A stretch of DNA of 64,000 nt from assembly GCA_963816155.1 (NCBI GenBank), contig CAWFJE010000009.1, forward strand, positions 124,001 to 188,000, in the 5' to 3' direction. Shown here piece after piece: positions 1 through 10,806 of this stretch; the stretch's first letter is position 1, and each line of letters opens with the position of its first letter. The notes below the pieces were generated by a model that was not told where the DNA came from, did not search any database, and worked only from the letters and a program-made list of their open reading frames with translations. The stretch is from JAXGXJ01 sp963816155. Lineage in GTDB: Bacteria > Actinomycetota > Thermoleophilia > RBG-16-64-13. The position numbers were made by a program, and so were the translations under genes.

Positions 1-435
1 GCGGCTCGCCGACAGGTGGAGCGCTGTCCGGGCCTGATTATTGCCGGGACTCATCACGGCTTCTTCTCGGCTGCCGAAGAGCTCGAGGTGGTGCGCGCCG
101 TCCGGGAGTCGTGCACAGACGTTCTCCTGGTCGCCATGGGCGCACCGAGGCAGGAGATACTCCTGCAGCGCTATCGGGACCAATGGGGCGCCGGCGTGGG
201 CCTGGGGGTCGGCGGCAGCTTCGATGTCTGGGCGGGGAGCGTCAAGCGGGCTCCGGTCTGGACTCAGAAGGCGAAGGTGGAGTGGCTCTACCGCCTGGCC
301 GCAGACCCGCGCCGCGCGCGGCGACAAGTGGTTCTGCCCCGTTTTGTCGGACAGGTGGTCAGGTGGTCTCCCGACGACTACGGACCGCCCCGGCGCGGTC
401 GGGCGCGTGCGCGCGGCGAGGACGGCCGGGCTTGA
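1..435 (+). CDS. WecG/TagA/CpsF-family glycosyltransferase, C-terminal part
   Basis: The reading frame is open from base 1, so the N-terminus lies outside the window; about 144 codons are present. The family transfers N-acetylmannosamine-type sugars to lipid-linked intermediates at the inner membrane face, an early step of wall teichoic acid or secondary wall polymer synthesis. Visible family signatures are MGAPRQEILL, GVGGSFDVWAG and the C-terminal KAKVEWLYRLAADPRRARR block. Its stop codon overlaps the TTG start of csaB (TTGA), which points to translational coupling and a shared role in making the polymer that anchors SLH proteins. The family call is firm; the exact acceptor is unknown. Confidence 0.85.
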   Translation, partial: AARRQVERCPGLIIAGTHHGFFSAAEELEVVRAVRESCTDVLLVAMGAPRQEILLQRYRDQWGAGVGLGVGGSFDVWAGSVKRAPVWTQKAKVEWLYRLAADPRRARRQVVLPRFVGQVVRWSPDDYGPPRRGRARARGEDGRA

Positions 436-1691
436 GGTACCTCGTCAGCGGCTACTACGGCGAAGGCAATGCCGGGGACGAGGCCATACTCGCCGGCATC
501 ATCCAGGAGATCGCTCGGCGAGACGTCGGCGCGCAGTTCACCGTGCTTTCCTTCGATCCCGCCGATACGGGTCGTCGCCACGGGGGCGGGCGCGTGTCGC
601 TGGAGGTGGAATCGACGAGCCTGCGCTCACCCGCCCATCTGCGCGGTTTGATGAAGAAGTCCGATCTGCTCATCAGCGGTGGTGGCAGTTTTCTGCATGA
701 AGCCGATTTTGCCCTGCACGGACGGTCTTTCCTGTTTCGCGAAGGAAGGCTCCGTCCCGTCCCCTATTTTCTGTCGATAGTCTTCCTAGCCCGGGCCGCG
801 GGGCTGCCGGTCATGTGGTATGCGCAGGGTCTCGGACCTCTGCACACGTCGTCGGCGCGGCGCCTGGTCGCCACCGCGGGCTCTTCCTCTCAGGCGGTCA
901 CATGGCGTGACGAGGCTTCGGCTCGTCTGGCCTACGAGATCGGGGTGAGAGCTCCGGTGCAGAGGGTGGTGCCCGACCCGGCCTACGCTCTGGTCCCCGC
1001 GCGTCCCGAGGAGGCTAGACAGGTCCTGGCCCGACATGGATTGCTTCCTGGGGAGCGGTTTCTTGCCGTGTGCCCTCGTCCCTGGCTGGGGCGCGCCGGG
1101 TTCGTGGAGAGCCTGGGAGAAGCCCTGGAGAGAGTGGCGGAGGCCGGGGGGTTCAAGATCGTGCTGATGCCCTTCCACGAGACTCAAGACCCACCTGTGT
1201 GCGAGTCCCTGGCGGCGCGGCCGGGCTTGGCCGGCCGCGCGATCTCCCTGCCACCCGTGGCGTCACCCGCGCTGCTCGCCGCCGTTCTCGGCCAAGCCGA
1301 CCTCGTGTTGGCCATGCGCCTGCACAGCGGCATTCTGGCGGCGACCGCCGGCACTCCGGCGGTCGTCCTGGACTACGACCCCAAGACGAGAGCCTTCGCC
1401 CGTCAGACCGGCCAGCTTTCGTGGGCCGTGCCCATCGATCGGTTGGAGGGTGCGACCCCGTCGGCCCAGGGCCCCGACGCCCCCGGCTCGGACGCCCTCG
1501 AGTCTGTCGAAGCCGCCGGAACGCAGTCTCTGGTCGCGGCCGTGGAAGATTCTCTCGCCCATGTCGACGCTCGCCGGGCGGCATTGTCGCGTGCCGTCGC
1601 CCCTTTGCGCGCGGAAGCGGGTCGGACGGGGAGGCTGGCCGTCCAGCTTGCTTCCACGGGCAGCGTGTTCTCCCGCGGGACCCGGACGTGA
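432..1691 (+). CDS. csaB: polysaccharide pyruvyl transferase CsaB
   Basis: CsaB adds a ketal-linked pyruvate to the secondary cell wall polymer, the modification SLH domains bind. The 419-residue product starts with RYLVSGYYGEGNAGDEAIL, the typical CsaB N-terminus. It continues with ISGGGSFLHE, MWYAQGLGPL, VTWRDEASARL and the C-terminal MRLHSGILAATAGTPAV motif. TTG at 432 was chosen because the homology begins there and it overlaps the upstream stop; a longer open frame upstream is only a shadow of the glycosyltransferase gene. Its stop overlaps the GTG start of murJ. Nine SLH-protein genes follow, which fits the expected function well. Confidence 0.93.
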   Translation: MRYLVSGYYGEGNAGDEAILAGIIQEIARRDVGAQFTVLSFDPADTGRRHGGGRVSLEVESTSLRSPAHLRGLMKKSDLLISGGGSFLHEADFALHGRSFLFREGRLRPVPYFLSIVFLARAAGLPVMWYAQGLGPLHTSSARRLVATAGSSSQAVTWRDEASARLAYEIGVRAPVQRVVPDPAYALVPARPEEARQVLARHGLLPGERFLAVCPRPWLGRAGFVESLGEALERVAEAGGFKIVLMPFHETQDPPVCESLAARPGLAGRAISLPPVASPALLAAVLGQADLVLAMRLHSGILAATAGTPAVVLDYDPKTRAFARQTGQLSWAVPIDRLEGATPSAQGPDAPGSDALESVEAAGTQSLVAAVEDSLAHVDARRAALSRAVAPLRAEAGRTGRLAVQLASTGSVFSRGTRT

Positions 1692-3375
1692 CCGTCATCC
1701 CGCCTGAAGATCCCGTCGCCCGCAGTGCAGGGAACGTCGAGGATGGCGGAGGCGACCCAGTGGAGGCGCCCATATTCCCGCCCCCGTCGACGGGAGATGT
1801 GGGGAGCTCGGTGCGCGCGGTGGTGGGCAAGGCGGCTCTTGTCATCGTGTCCGCTACGCTGCTGGGCCGGGTCCTGGGCCTTGTCCGGGACGTGCTCGTG
1901 GCCTACTTCTTCGGCGCTCAGGCCGACACAGACGCCTTCTTCCTGGCCTATCGCATCCCCTACCTACTGACCTTGATGGTAGCGGGAGCTCTCACCGCCA
2001 CCTTCATACCCCTACTGACCTTCCGCCTGGCCACCGGTCGCCGGAAGGAGGCCTGGGACCTCTCGGTGAACGTGGGCAACGTCATCTGTGTGATCCTTAT
2101 CGCGATCAGTGTCGTTCTCATCATCTTCGCCCCCTGGATCATCCCGCTGGTGGGCTTCGGCTTCGACGAGAGCACGGCCGACCAGGCAGTCTTCCTGTTC
2201 CGCATCCTGATGACAGGCTTCGTCTTCGAGGGACTCACCGGACTGCTCATCGGCATGCTGAATTCCCTCAAGCGCTTTGCTCTGGCCGCCTTCGCTCCGG
2301 CCGTCGGGACTGTGGTGGTCCTGATCATCATGGTGGGGTTCGCCGGCAGCCTGGGGATCACGTCTCTGGCCATAGGTAGCGTGGTGGGCTGGTTCGCCGG
2401 TCTCGTGGTGCTCTTTCCCGGTCTGCGCGGCCAAGGGATCAAGTATCGCCCTCGCATCAATTGGCAGGATCCGGGACTGCGCGAGGTTGGTGCGATGGTC
2501 TGGCCAATACTCATCGGCTCAGCCGTGGGCAAGATCAGCATATTCGCCGACCAGGTGCTGGGCTCCACTCTCGAGGTCGGTTCCATCTCCTCCTTGAGCT
2601 ATGCCGAGAAGCTGTTCCAGCTGCCGCTGGGACTGTTCGTGGCTGGGATCACCGTGCCCATCTTCCCCCTGCTCTCCGAGCAGGTGGCGTTGAAGGCGCC
2701 CGAGCGGGTGAAGGCGACGGTCAACTTCGCCATGCGCCTCATGGGCTTCCTCCTGATCCCGGTGACGGTGGGAATCATCCTGCTCCGGTACCCGATTATC
2801 GGGCTGTTCTTCGAGCACGGCGAGTTCACTCGCCGCGGATACCACTCGCACGGCCTGGGCTCTGCTCTTCCTGTCCCTCGGTCTCTATTCGTACGCGGGT
2901 CGCGACACTCTCACCCGGGTCTTCTACGCCTACCACGACACGCGAACGCCCGTGAAGATAAGCATCGTGACGGTGGTTCCTCAACGTGGGTGTCTCCTAC
3001 CTGCTCATGCAGTGGCTGGGAGTCGGCGGTCTGGCCCTCGGCACCACCATCGCCCTGTCCGTCAACTTCGTGGTGCTCACGTATCTGCTCAAGGTCCGGA
3101 TCGGGTCGATGGGTTTCGACAAGATGTTCCGTTCTCTGGGAGTGGTCGCGGCGGTGTCGGCGGTCATGGGAGCGGTGATGTGGGTGATCGACTACCTGCT
3201 CGCGCAGGCGCTGCCCGCTACCACGGAAGGCTTCGCCATCCGCCTCGTCGTGGGCTTCGTGGTCGGTGTAGTCGTCTTTCTGGCGGTAGCGCGACTTGTT
3301 AAAATGCCCGAACTTGCCGAAGTAACCGATATGTTGCGGACCGTCCTGAAGCGGAGATCGCGACAGGCCGGGTGA
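1688..3375 (+). CDS. murJ: MurJ/MviN-type lipid II flippase (two frameshifts)
   Basis: This is a polytopic membrane protein of the MOP superfamily that flips lipid-linked wall precursors. The GTG start overlaps the csaB stop. The N-terminal family block LGRVLGLVRDVLVAYFFGA and AYRIPYLLTLMVAGALTATF are clear. The frame breaks twice: near 2838 an extra G (CGCGGAT where CGCGAT is expected) shifts reading to TTRTAWALLFLSLGLYSYAG, and near 2978 an extra T shifts it to LNVGVSYLLMQWLGVGGLAL, which runs to the stop. Corrected length is about 562 residues, normal for MurJ. Both breaks are one-base gains in short base runs, so sequencing error is as likely as real inactivation. Coupling to csaB suggests it serves wall-polymer or peptidoglycan precursors. 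Confidence 0.88.
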
Positions 3376-3462
3376 GGTCAGGAGGCTGCGCCCGGCTGCA
3401 AGTACGGTCGCCGGCCGGCAGGAGAAATCGTGCCGGCGGCGTAGGCAGAGAGGTGATTGCTT

Positions 3463-5051
3463 ATGGCCGCGACAGGATCCAACCACAAGGAACGACGCCT
3501 GGCGCAGCCGCCGCGGAGGCTTCGCGCGCTTCTGGCGCGTTGCGGTAGGCTCCAAGGCCTCCTCGGGGCGGCGGTTGTGCTGGTTGTCGCACTATGCTTC
3601 ATGGCGGGTCTTCCCCTGCTCCGCCCCTGCGGAAGCCGCCTCGCTGTCGGCGAGCGCGGCCGTCGACCCAAGTGCTCCCACGGTGCCCATCCTCTTTCCT
3701 CTGGAGCAAGCGCATCTCGTGGGTGGACACCTTTGGTGCTGCTCGCTCCGGTGGGCGTACGCACGCGGGCAACGACCTTATGGCGGCCAAGATGACTCCG
3801 TTGCTGGCAGTCGTCGACGGTACGATCGACTGGCTCAACCTCACCGGTAAGCTCTCCAGCTACAACAACCTTCCCTACTACAACATCCTCCTGCGTGGTG
3901 ACGACGGCAACGACTATTTCTACGTCCATATCAACAACGACACTCCCGGCACCGACGACGGCCAAGGCGGAGTGCAGTTCGCCTATGCCCCCGGGCTCAG
4001 CAATGGTCAGCACGTCAAGCGCGGCGACTTCATCGCCTACGTGGGCGATAGCGGCAACGCCGAAGACACGGCCCCCCACCTCCACTTCGAGATCCACTTG
4101 GGCGGCTACGTCAGCGCGTCGGGCTCGCAGACGCGCTCCCCCAGCGCCATCGACCCCTACAACAGTCTGAAGGCCGCTCCCACGCTGGCCGAATGGACGG
4201 CGGCGGGCAAACCCCCGCTCACCACGCCTACCACCACACCCAAGCCGCCCGTGACCACCTCGACCACCACTACTCCGGCACCCACGACGACAACCACCAC
4301 CGAGTCGACCACGAACTCGACCACCTTCCGGACCACGACCACCACCGTGCCCAAGTCCACCACCACCACTCTGGCGGGGACGAGCGTGCCCGGCTTCACC
4401 GACGTCCGCACCACCGACTGGTTCTACCGGGACTTCGCGCAGGCCGTTGCGGCGGAGATCGTCCTCCCCGATCCCGATAGGCGCTTCCGGCCGTACTCGC
4501 CGGTGTCGCGGGCGCTATTCACTGCCTATCTGGTGCGCACCATGGCCCCTGACGAACTGGCCTCCTTGGGCGACACTCCTCTCGCCGGGGCCTCAGCAAG
4601 CGCTGCCGCCGTTGTCGATGCAGCGAACGACGGCGACGACAGCAGCTATGGTGAGGTCGGGGCTGTCTTTGCCGATGTCCCCGCTGCTCACTGGGCCTAC
4701 GACGAGATCGAACTGGCCGCCCGCCTGGGCTTGGTGCGCGGGACGGGCGATGGGACGTCGTTCTCGCCCGACGCGCTCGTGACCCGGGCCCAGATGGCTA
4801 CGATGCTGTGCCGGGCGCTGGGCGCCGAACCGGTCGAAGAACCGGGCGGCACGGCGTCTGCCTCCTTGTTCTACAAGGACATCTCGCTTGGTTACTGGGC
4901 GGAAGGGCCCATAGCGATGGTTCGCAACTACGGTCTCATGTGCGGCGACGCCCAGCTATGTTTCCGGCCGGTGGAGAACACCAACCGGGCGCAGGCGATA
5001 ACCGTCATGGCGAGGCTGCTGCGCCTGCTGCAAGGGGAGGCGGGCTCATAG
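3463..5051 (+). CDS. exported M23 (LytM) endopeptidase with SLH domains (two frameshifts)
   Basis: ATG 3463 follows an AGAGAGGTGA ribosome-binding site. The product begins with a basic region and a hydrophobic signal segment (GAAVVLVVALCFMAG). After extra bases near 3612 and 3706 it continues as RISWVDTFGAARSGGRTHAG, the start of an M23 metallopeptidase fold. The zinc and catalytic elements are visible as THAGNDLMA and PHLHFEIH. A Thr/Pro-rich linker follows (about 4200-4380), then three SLH repeats (for example FADVPAAHWAYDEIELAARL). Corrected length is about 530 residues. It should hydrolyse peptidoglycan cross-bridges while held by the pyruvylated polymer. Shortening CCCC and AA by one base at the two sites restores one frame, so error is likely. 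Confidence 0.85.
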
Positions 5052-6685
5052 CCTCCTTCGGCTGGACCATATTCCGCCGGGGAGCCTTCCGGGCCCCGGC
5101 GAGCCGGGCGGTCCTGATCGTTGGTTTGCTGCCGGCCTTGGCGCTGGTGTTCCTCTTGGCCGTTTCGCTCTCCTCGGCGCTCGCCCACACCTCGAGCTTC
5201 CCCGACGTGAGCGAGAGTATCCCGGCCCACGACGGCATCGAGTTCATGACCGCCGCAGGCGTCATCTCCGGCTTCAAGGACGGCACCTTCCGTCCCGGCG
5301 ATACCCTCACAAGGGGCCAGGCGACCAAGGTCCTCGTGCTGTGGCAGAACGTGAAGGTGGTCAAGCCGTCGACCCCCTCCTTCCCCGATCTCGACGACGT
5401 CTACAGGGACTACGTCGAAACCGCGGCGGCGCAGGGCTGGATCACGGGCTTCCCCGACTGGTCGTTTTCGTCCGTATGTCACCCTCAGTCGGCAGCAGAT
5501 GGCCATCATCATGGTGAGGGCCATGGGTTGGGACGCCGAGGCGCAGAAGCTTTCGGAATCGAAGATCCAGGGGACTCTGTCGGCCTTCTCCGATGCCGTG
5601 GAGATCGCCAGTGTGGCGCGCCCCTACGTAGCCCTCGCTGTGCAGCGGGGTCTTTTCGGCGGTAGTGGAGACGGCTGTTTCGCCCCCAGAGACGGCATCA
5701 CCCGGGCCCAGTTCGCCTTGGTGGTATTCAGAGCCGAACTCAGTCTGCGGGCTGTCATCCAAGAGGTGCGCAGTGGAGCCGACTACCCCGACAAGACGCG
5801 TGTGGTCATCGACCTCTCGCAGGCCCCGGGAAAGTCTCCGTGGCCATCTCCGCCGACGGTACCCTCACGGTCGACTACCAGGGGGGTGCCATTGCCGGCA
5901 CGCTCTCCCAGACGGTGGGTTCGCAAGAGATCAAGTCGTTGGGAGCGCGCCAATACGCCTACGACCCCCGCACGGTTCGGGTCACGCTCGCTCTTGCCCG
6001 CTATGAGACCTTCCGGGTCTTTCTGCTGCCCCCCTCGGAGGGCAAGGGCTACCGTATCGTGGTCGACGTCTTTCGCCGTTTCGATGGGCCGCTCGGTGAT
6101 GGTCCTCCCTTGATCTGCGTCGACCCAGGGCACGGCGGCAGCGCCCTCGGAGCCGTAGGCGTGTCGGGGACGCCGGAGAAGACCATCAACCTGGCCATCT
6201 CGTTGCTGTTGGCCAAGGAGCTTGAACGCGCGGGTCTCAGAGTGATCATGACCCGCACCGACGACACCGCCGTCGAACTCCGGGCACGTGGAGACATAGC
6301 CAACGCGGCCCGGGCCAGCCTCTTCGTGAGCGTGCACAACAACGCCATCAGCAACCCCGACACCAGCGGCACCGAGACGTTCTACGAGGGCATAGACAGC
6401 GCTTACGATCCCGAGAGCAAGCTGCTTGCGCAGGCTATCCAGGCCAAGCTGATCACGGCTCTCGGCTCCAACAACCGCGGGGCCAAGACGTGGTATGGCA
6501 ACACCCTGGCGGTCTTGGACCAATCGACCATGACGGGAGTATTGACGGAGGTGGGATTCATGACCAACGCTGCGGAGGAGGCGAAGCTTCTCTCCCCCAG
6601 CTATCAGCAGAAGGCCGCCCGGGCCATCGCGGACGGTATCCTCGAGTATCTGAAGTGGTCCACCAAGGTGTACACGACGGAATAA
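5048..6685 (+). CDS. SLH-anchored N-acetylmuramoyl-L-alanine amidase (two frameshifts)
   Basis: The product has a hydrophobic signal (AVLIVGLLPALALVFLLAVS), SLH repeats (SFPDVSESIPAHDGIEFMTA, then ISGFKDGTFRPGDTLTRGQA), an AMIN-like beta domain around RVVIDLSQAPGK, and an Amidase_3 catalytic domain. Zn ligands and active-site motifs are CVDPGHGG, the Glu in TPEKTINLA, SVHNN and TEVGFMTN. An extra T near 5469 and a missing G near 5830 break the frame and are inferred from the restored domains. No ATG/GTG/TTG fits the N-terminus; ATA at 5048, after GGGAGG and overlapping the previous stop, is only a working start. It cleaves the amide bond between MurNAc and the stem peptide. Confidence 0.83.
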
Positions 6686-6819
6686 CCGTCGGTGGATCGA
6701 GTGCAGGCCGCGGGAGAGGATAAGACTCGCGGGAGACGGTAAGATAGACCGACACAGGAACAGGCCCCCGTCGCGATGCGACGGAAGAGGCTGTGACTTC
6801 CTGGGGGAGGGTTCGTTTC

Positions 6820-8745
6820 TTGAAGCAGGATTGTTTTCGCAAGGCTGAGGAGCGTCCGCGGGCTGCACGTCTCGCCCTCGTTCTTATCGCCGCGCTCGTC
6901 GTCGTCGCTTCCCTGACCGGATCCGTCTTCGCGCCTTCTGTCCGCGCCGCCGATGGGGACTTCGTCTTCACCGGCAGAGGTTGGGGCCATGGCGTGGGCA
7001 TGAGCCAGTGGGGCGCCTGGCAGGCAGCCAAGGAAGGCGAGACCTTCGGCGACATTCTTGCCTTCTACTACCCGGGTACCAGCCTGGAGTCCATCGACCC
7101 GGCTACGGAGCTGAAGGTACGCCTCTCCGCCAACCCCCCGAGCAGTTCGGCCCTCACCTTCGTCCAGGTGGATCTGAAGCCCTCCGTGACGGACGCCGTC
7201 CTCGTCAAGAAGTCGGCCGCCGGGGAAGAGACCGAGATCATCTCGGCCGGTAGTTTCTTCAACGTCTTCGCCGAAGCGGGCAAGGTCAAGATCGTCACGG
7301 CGGACGGCGCGCAGGGCCCCTTCGACCTCGTCGAACTTCGTCCTCTGACGGACGACGGCCGCGTCGCCGTCCAGATGCGGACCAGCGGCAGCACCTACGA
7401 ATACCGTGAGTATTGGGGGAAGATCCGGCTGCAGCCCGGTAACGGGAGCGCCGACCTGTGGGTCTACAACTTCGTCCCCGTCGACAAGTACGTGCGTGAT
7501 ATCGGCGAGGTCGACCTGGGCTGGGCCATGCGCTCGCAACCGGACTATGCTCCCGAGGCGGTGAAGGCCCAGGCCGTCGCTGCCCGCACCTACGCCGTGG
7601 CCAAGAACGGCGCCACGTTGAGCGATGGCTGGCAGGACCAGTACTACGCCGGCTACCGGCTGGAGGCGAAGTACCCGGGCCTGGCCGAGGCCGCCGAGCA
7701 AACGGCCGGCCTGATCCTCACCTACGGGGGCAAACCGGCCTCGACCTACTTCTCAGCCCACTCGGGCGGTTACACCACCGACTCGGCTTGGGGAGGGTCG
7801 GGCTCAGGCCTGGCCTACATCGTGGCCCAGCCCGATCCCTGGAGTCTGAGGGCGCCGCCCAGTAGCGTGAATTCAGCCGGCCCCGGCTACAACTGGACCT
7901 ACACCATCTCGCCCGCGTCATTGTCCGGCAAGGTCAACGGCGGCCTCAAGGATGTCTCCACCGGGAAGACGTTCGACGTCGGCCTCCTCGGACGCGTCGA
8001 GGTGGCGAGTCGCGACACCGGCGACCCTGGGAGCCATGCCCGCACCGTCCGCCTGACCGGGTCCAAAGGCACAGCCACGGTGGCCGCCACGTCTCTCAAG
8101 AGCCTCCTGGGACTTCGCTCCACCCTCATCCTCAGCATCAGCGGGGGCGAACCCCTGGCAGTGGGTGAGTTCTACGACGTGGGGCGGGGGCACCTGTATC
8201 ACGACGAGATCGCCCGCATGGTGACGGCCGGACTCATGAACGGCTACACAGGTGGTCTGTACAAGCCCGACGGCTCCATCACCCGCTGGCAGTTCGCCAA
8301 GATCGCCGTCAACCTCCACAACATCATGCACCCCGAGGATCCGATCGACGTGGTCGACGTGGATTTCGCGCCCTATGCAGATGTGCCCGCGCGGCCTGGG
8401 GTCCCGCTCGATGAGTCCGACTGGGTGGCGGCGGCCAAGAAGGCCGGTCTGGTCACGGGGACGACGGGCAATAACTTCCAGCCGTACGTGGTCATGCGTC
8501 GCGACCACATAGCGGGCATGATCTGTCGGGCTCTCGGCTGGGACGATGAGGCCGCGGCGCTGACCACGACGACCTCGGGCTTCAGCGACCTCGCGCGCGA
8601 CAGCCCCTACTGGTCTGCCGCCGCCTATCTGAAGCAGCAGGAGATACTGTTGGGCTATGACGACGGGACCTTACGGCCCGAGGAGCCCATCAAGCGCCAG
8701 CACGTGGCCGTCATCCTGTGCCGGGTCCTCGATCAGGCGGAATAG
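6820..8745 (+). CDS. SpoIID/LytB-domain protein with C-terminal SLH repeats
   Basis: The gene is intact, about 641 residues. TTG 6820 is preferred because GGGGGAGGG lies 9 bases upstream; GTG 6793 in the same frame is an alternative. A signal segment (LALVLIAALVVVASLTG) is followed by GRGWGHGVGMSQWGAW and AVKAQAVAARTYAV, the hallmark motifs of the SpoIID/LytB family, whose founder is a peptidoglycan lytic transglycosylase. Three SLH repeats fill residues from about 450 to the end (MVTAGLMNGYTGGLYKPDGS and later). With the flanking amidase and M23 peptidase it completes a set of wall-anchored peptidoglycan remodelling enzymes. No spore genes are present nearby, so a vegetative wall role is more likely. 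Confidence 0.87.
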   Translation: MKQDCFRKAEERPRAARLALVLIAALVVVASLTGSVFAPSVRAADGDFVFTGRGWGHGVGMSQWGAWQAAKEGETFGDILAFYYPGTSLESIDPATELKVRLSANPPSSSALTFVQVDLKPSVTDAVLVKKSAAGEETEIISAGSFFNVFAEAGKVKIVTADGAQGPFDLVELRPLTDDGRVAVQMRTSGSTYEYREYWGKIRLQPGNGSADLWVYNFVPVDKYVRDIGEVDLGWAMRSQPDYAPEAVKAQAVAARTYAVAKNGATLSDGWQDQYYAGYRLEAKYPGLAEAAEQTAGLILTYGGKPASTYFSAHSGGYTTDSAWGGSGSGLAYIVAQPDPWSLRAPPSSVNSAGPGYNWTYTISPASLSGKVNGGLKDVSTGKTFDVGLLGRVEVASRDTGDPGSHARTVRLTGSKGTATVAATSLKSLLGLRSTLILSISGGEPLAVGEFYDVGRGHLYHDEIARMVTAGLMNGYTGGLYKPDGSITRWQFAKIAVNLHNIMHPEDPIDVVDVDFAPYADVPARPGVPLDESDWVAAAKKAGLVTGTTGNNFQPYVVMRRDHIAGMICRALGWDDEAAALTTTTSGFSDLARDSPYWSAAAYLKQQEILLGYDDGTLRPEEPIKRQHVAVILCRVLDQAE

Positions 8746-10719
8746 TGACCGCTCACAGGTCGACAGGCGGAGGTCCAGCTATCCTCACTCCCCGGCGCGG
8801 CGCCTTGGTGGTTGGCGTCTGCCTGCTGCTGGTGTCACTGGTGGTCCTTGCCGGGCCCGTCACCGACGCTCGGGCCACGAGCGAGCCTATCCTGGGCAGC
8901 ACCGAGACCTTCTGGGCCATGGATTGGAGTACGAGCAGCTACAAGCAGATAGAGGCCGAGGTGCGCTTCGTGGGCCAGCAAGACGTCATCTACGTACACA
9001 ACAAGGCTCTCATTCCCGACTCGATGGTCGCGGCTCTCGGCACGGCCTTCGACACCGTCGTCTATCCGGCCGTGACGGCGGCCTACGGGGCGGAGCCGAA
9101 CCCGGGCATCGACGACGACCCCCGTGTGGTCATTCTCATCTATGACTTCTACAACTCCGCCATAGAGGGTTCGTTCAACCCCCGTGACATCCAGCCCAAC
9201 GGCAGCGCCATCTCCAATCAGCGCGAGATGTTCTATTTGAACCAGCAGGCCATCATCTATGAGCCGCAGAACGCCGGCGCGCTGGCCGCCCACGAGTTCG
9301 CCCATCTTATCCTTCACTACCGCGACATGATGCTTGATCCTTCGCCCCAGGCCGCGCCCGAAGTGGAGTGGCTGACGGAGGGGTTCACCACTTATGCGGA
9401 GCATCTGGCGGGGTACAACGCCCGCGTCCAAAGCCAGCTGCTCGCCTTCACCAACGACCCCGACGTCAGCCTGACCCGTTGGCTGGGCAATCGGGCCAAC
9501 TACGGGGCCTCCTACGCCTTCATGCGCTACCTGGCCGACCGGATGGGCCCTGACTTCATCCGCACGTTGGCGGAGCAACCCCTGGACGGAGTGGCCGGTC
9601 TCAACGCCACCCTGCAGGCCTTCGACGTCTTCCAGACACTTCAGCACTGTCTTCGACGATTGGGTGGTGGCCAACTTCCTCGACGGGCGCTTGCCCGCGT
9701 CTCCACCCTACACATATGGCGATCTCACGGTGGCGCTGCGAACCCTATCGTCCCGGCCGGGGACCTTCCTCTTCTGGGCACGACGAGGTCAAGGACTACG
9801 GCGCGGTCTACATCGACTTCCCGGTCACGTCGCGCGGGGCTTCCTTTCAGGCCGTCATCGACGGGACCGAGCAAGGCTCCCCTGCAGGCCGCTCTTATCT
9901 CCTGGGATTCGGCAGGACTCCTCCTTCCCACGGTCAACGCTTCGACCTTGCCAATCCGGCTATGGGTGGTACGGTGAACGCTTCGCCGTTGGGCTACGAC
10001 CGCACATCTACTGGCTGTGTGGGCGCGAGGCGCGGTGGGATCAGCGCTTTCGCACCAGTTCCGTTACAGCGGTGCCCCCGATCCGCCGGGCGGGGTCCAG
10101 TTCCTGGATATGGGCGGTGAGCGATCACTTCTACGATTATGTGGCTCTGCTCCTGGACGCAAGGAGTAATCAGCGGAAGAGAGGTTCCTGTGGGTTCCGG
10201 CCTGTGGTTCTTCAAGGGCACGGAGAACGTGCTACGCAGGGCCCAGTTCGCCAAGATGGTCATGGAGGCCACCGGGCTTCACACGCCCGAGGTGGACCAA
10301 TCTCGACGACCCCGCTTCAAAGACGTCCACCCGACCTACGATCAGGGCGGCAGCCTCAGGTCTACCCCTACGACTATGTCGAAGAGGCGGCCGCCCTCGG
10401 CATCGTCAGCGGGTTACTCTGATGGCCTCTTCCGGCCCTACACCCCCATCACCCGCAGCCAGTTGGTGCTCATGATCATCGCGGGGCGCCGCCGCGGACG
10501 GCGCCGCTTCCGCCTATACGAAGGGAGCGAGAAGAGTGTTCGTCGACGTGCTCCCCTCGCACCCGCGCTACCGCGAGATCATGACCGCCTAAGCGGCCGG
10601 GATCCTGAGCGGCAGCCAGGGTTCCGACGGGCGTCTGGTACTTCTATCCCGACTCGCCGGCCAGCCGGAGCCATGTGGCCAAGATGACGGCCAAGCTCTG
10701 TGAGCATCTGGACCGCTGA
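8745..10719 (+). pseudogene. exported HExxH metalloprotease with C-terminal SLH repeats, multiply frameshifted
   Basis: GTG 8745 overlaps the previous stop by one base and opens a signal sequence (GALVVGVCLLLVSLVVLAG). Residues up to about 9630 encode a gluzincin-like protease with AAHEFAHLILHY and downstream EWLTEGFTTYAEH, close to M30-type proteases. After about 9635 the frame changes repeatedly. Identifiable fragments are VFDDWVVANFLDGRLP, DEVKDYGAVYIDFPV, then SLH pieces (RRAQFAKMVMEATG, YPYDYVEEAAALGIVSG, GLFRPYTPITRSQLVLMI) and the terminal KMTAKLCEHLDR. The ordered fragments show one former reading frame of about 657 codons. Whether the breaks are real or assembly errors cannot be told from the sequence. 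Confidence 0.7.
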
Positions 10720-10806
10720 GCGGCTCCCGCCACGCCTGTCCGATCCTTCGCGGAGACTGCCGGTCTCTCGCGGGGCGCGTGTGTCGGGTCCGGCCCATCG
10801 TCTATC

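Noticed and set aside
3376..3462. c-di-AMP riboswitch before the M23 peptidase gene
   Set aside because: The 87-base gap is too short and lacks the conserved motifs.
4200..4414. Val-rich reverse-strand ORF and other ORFs opposite the Thr-rich linkers
   Set aside because: They are the antisense of ACC/ACG repeats; the forward frames encode the linkers of recognised proteins.
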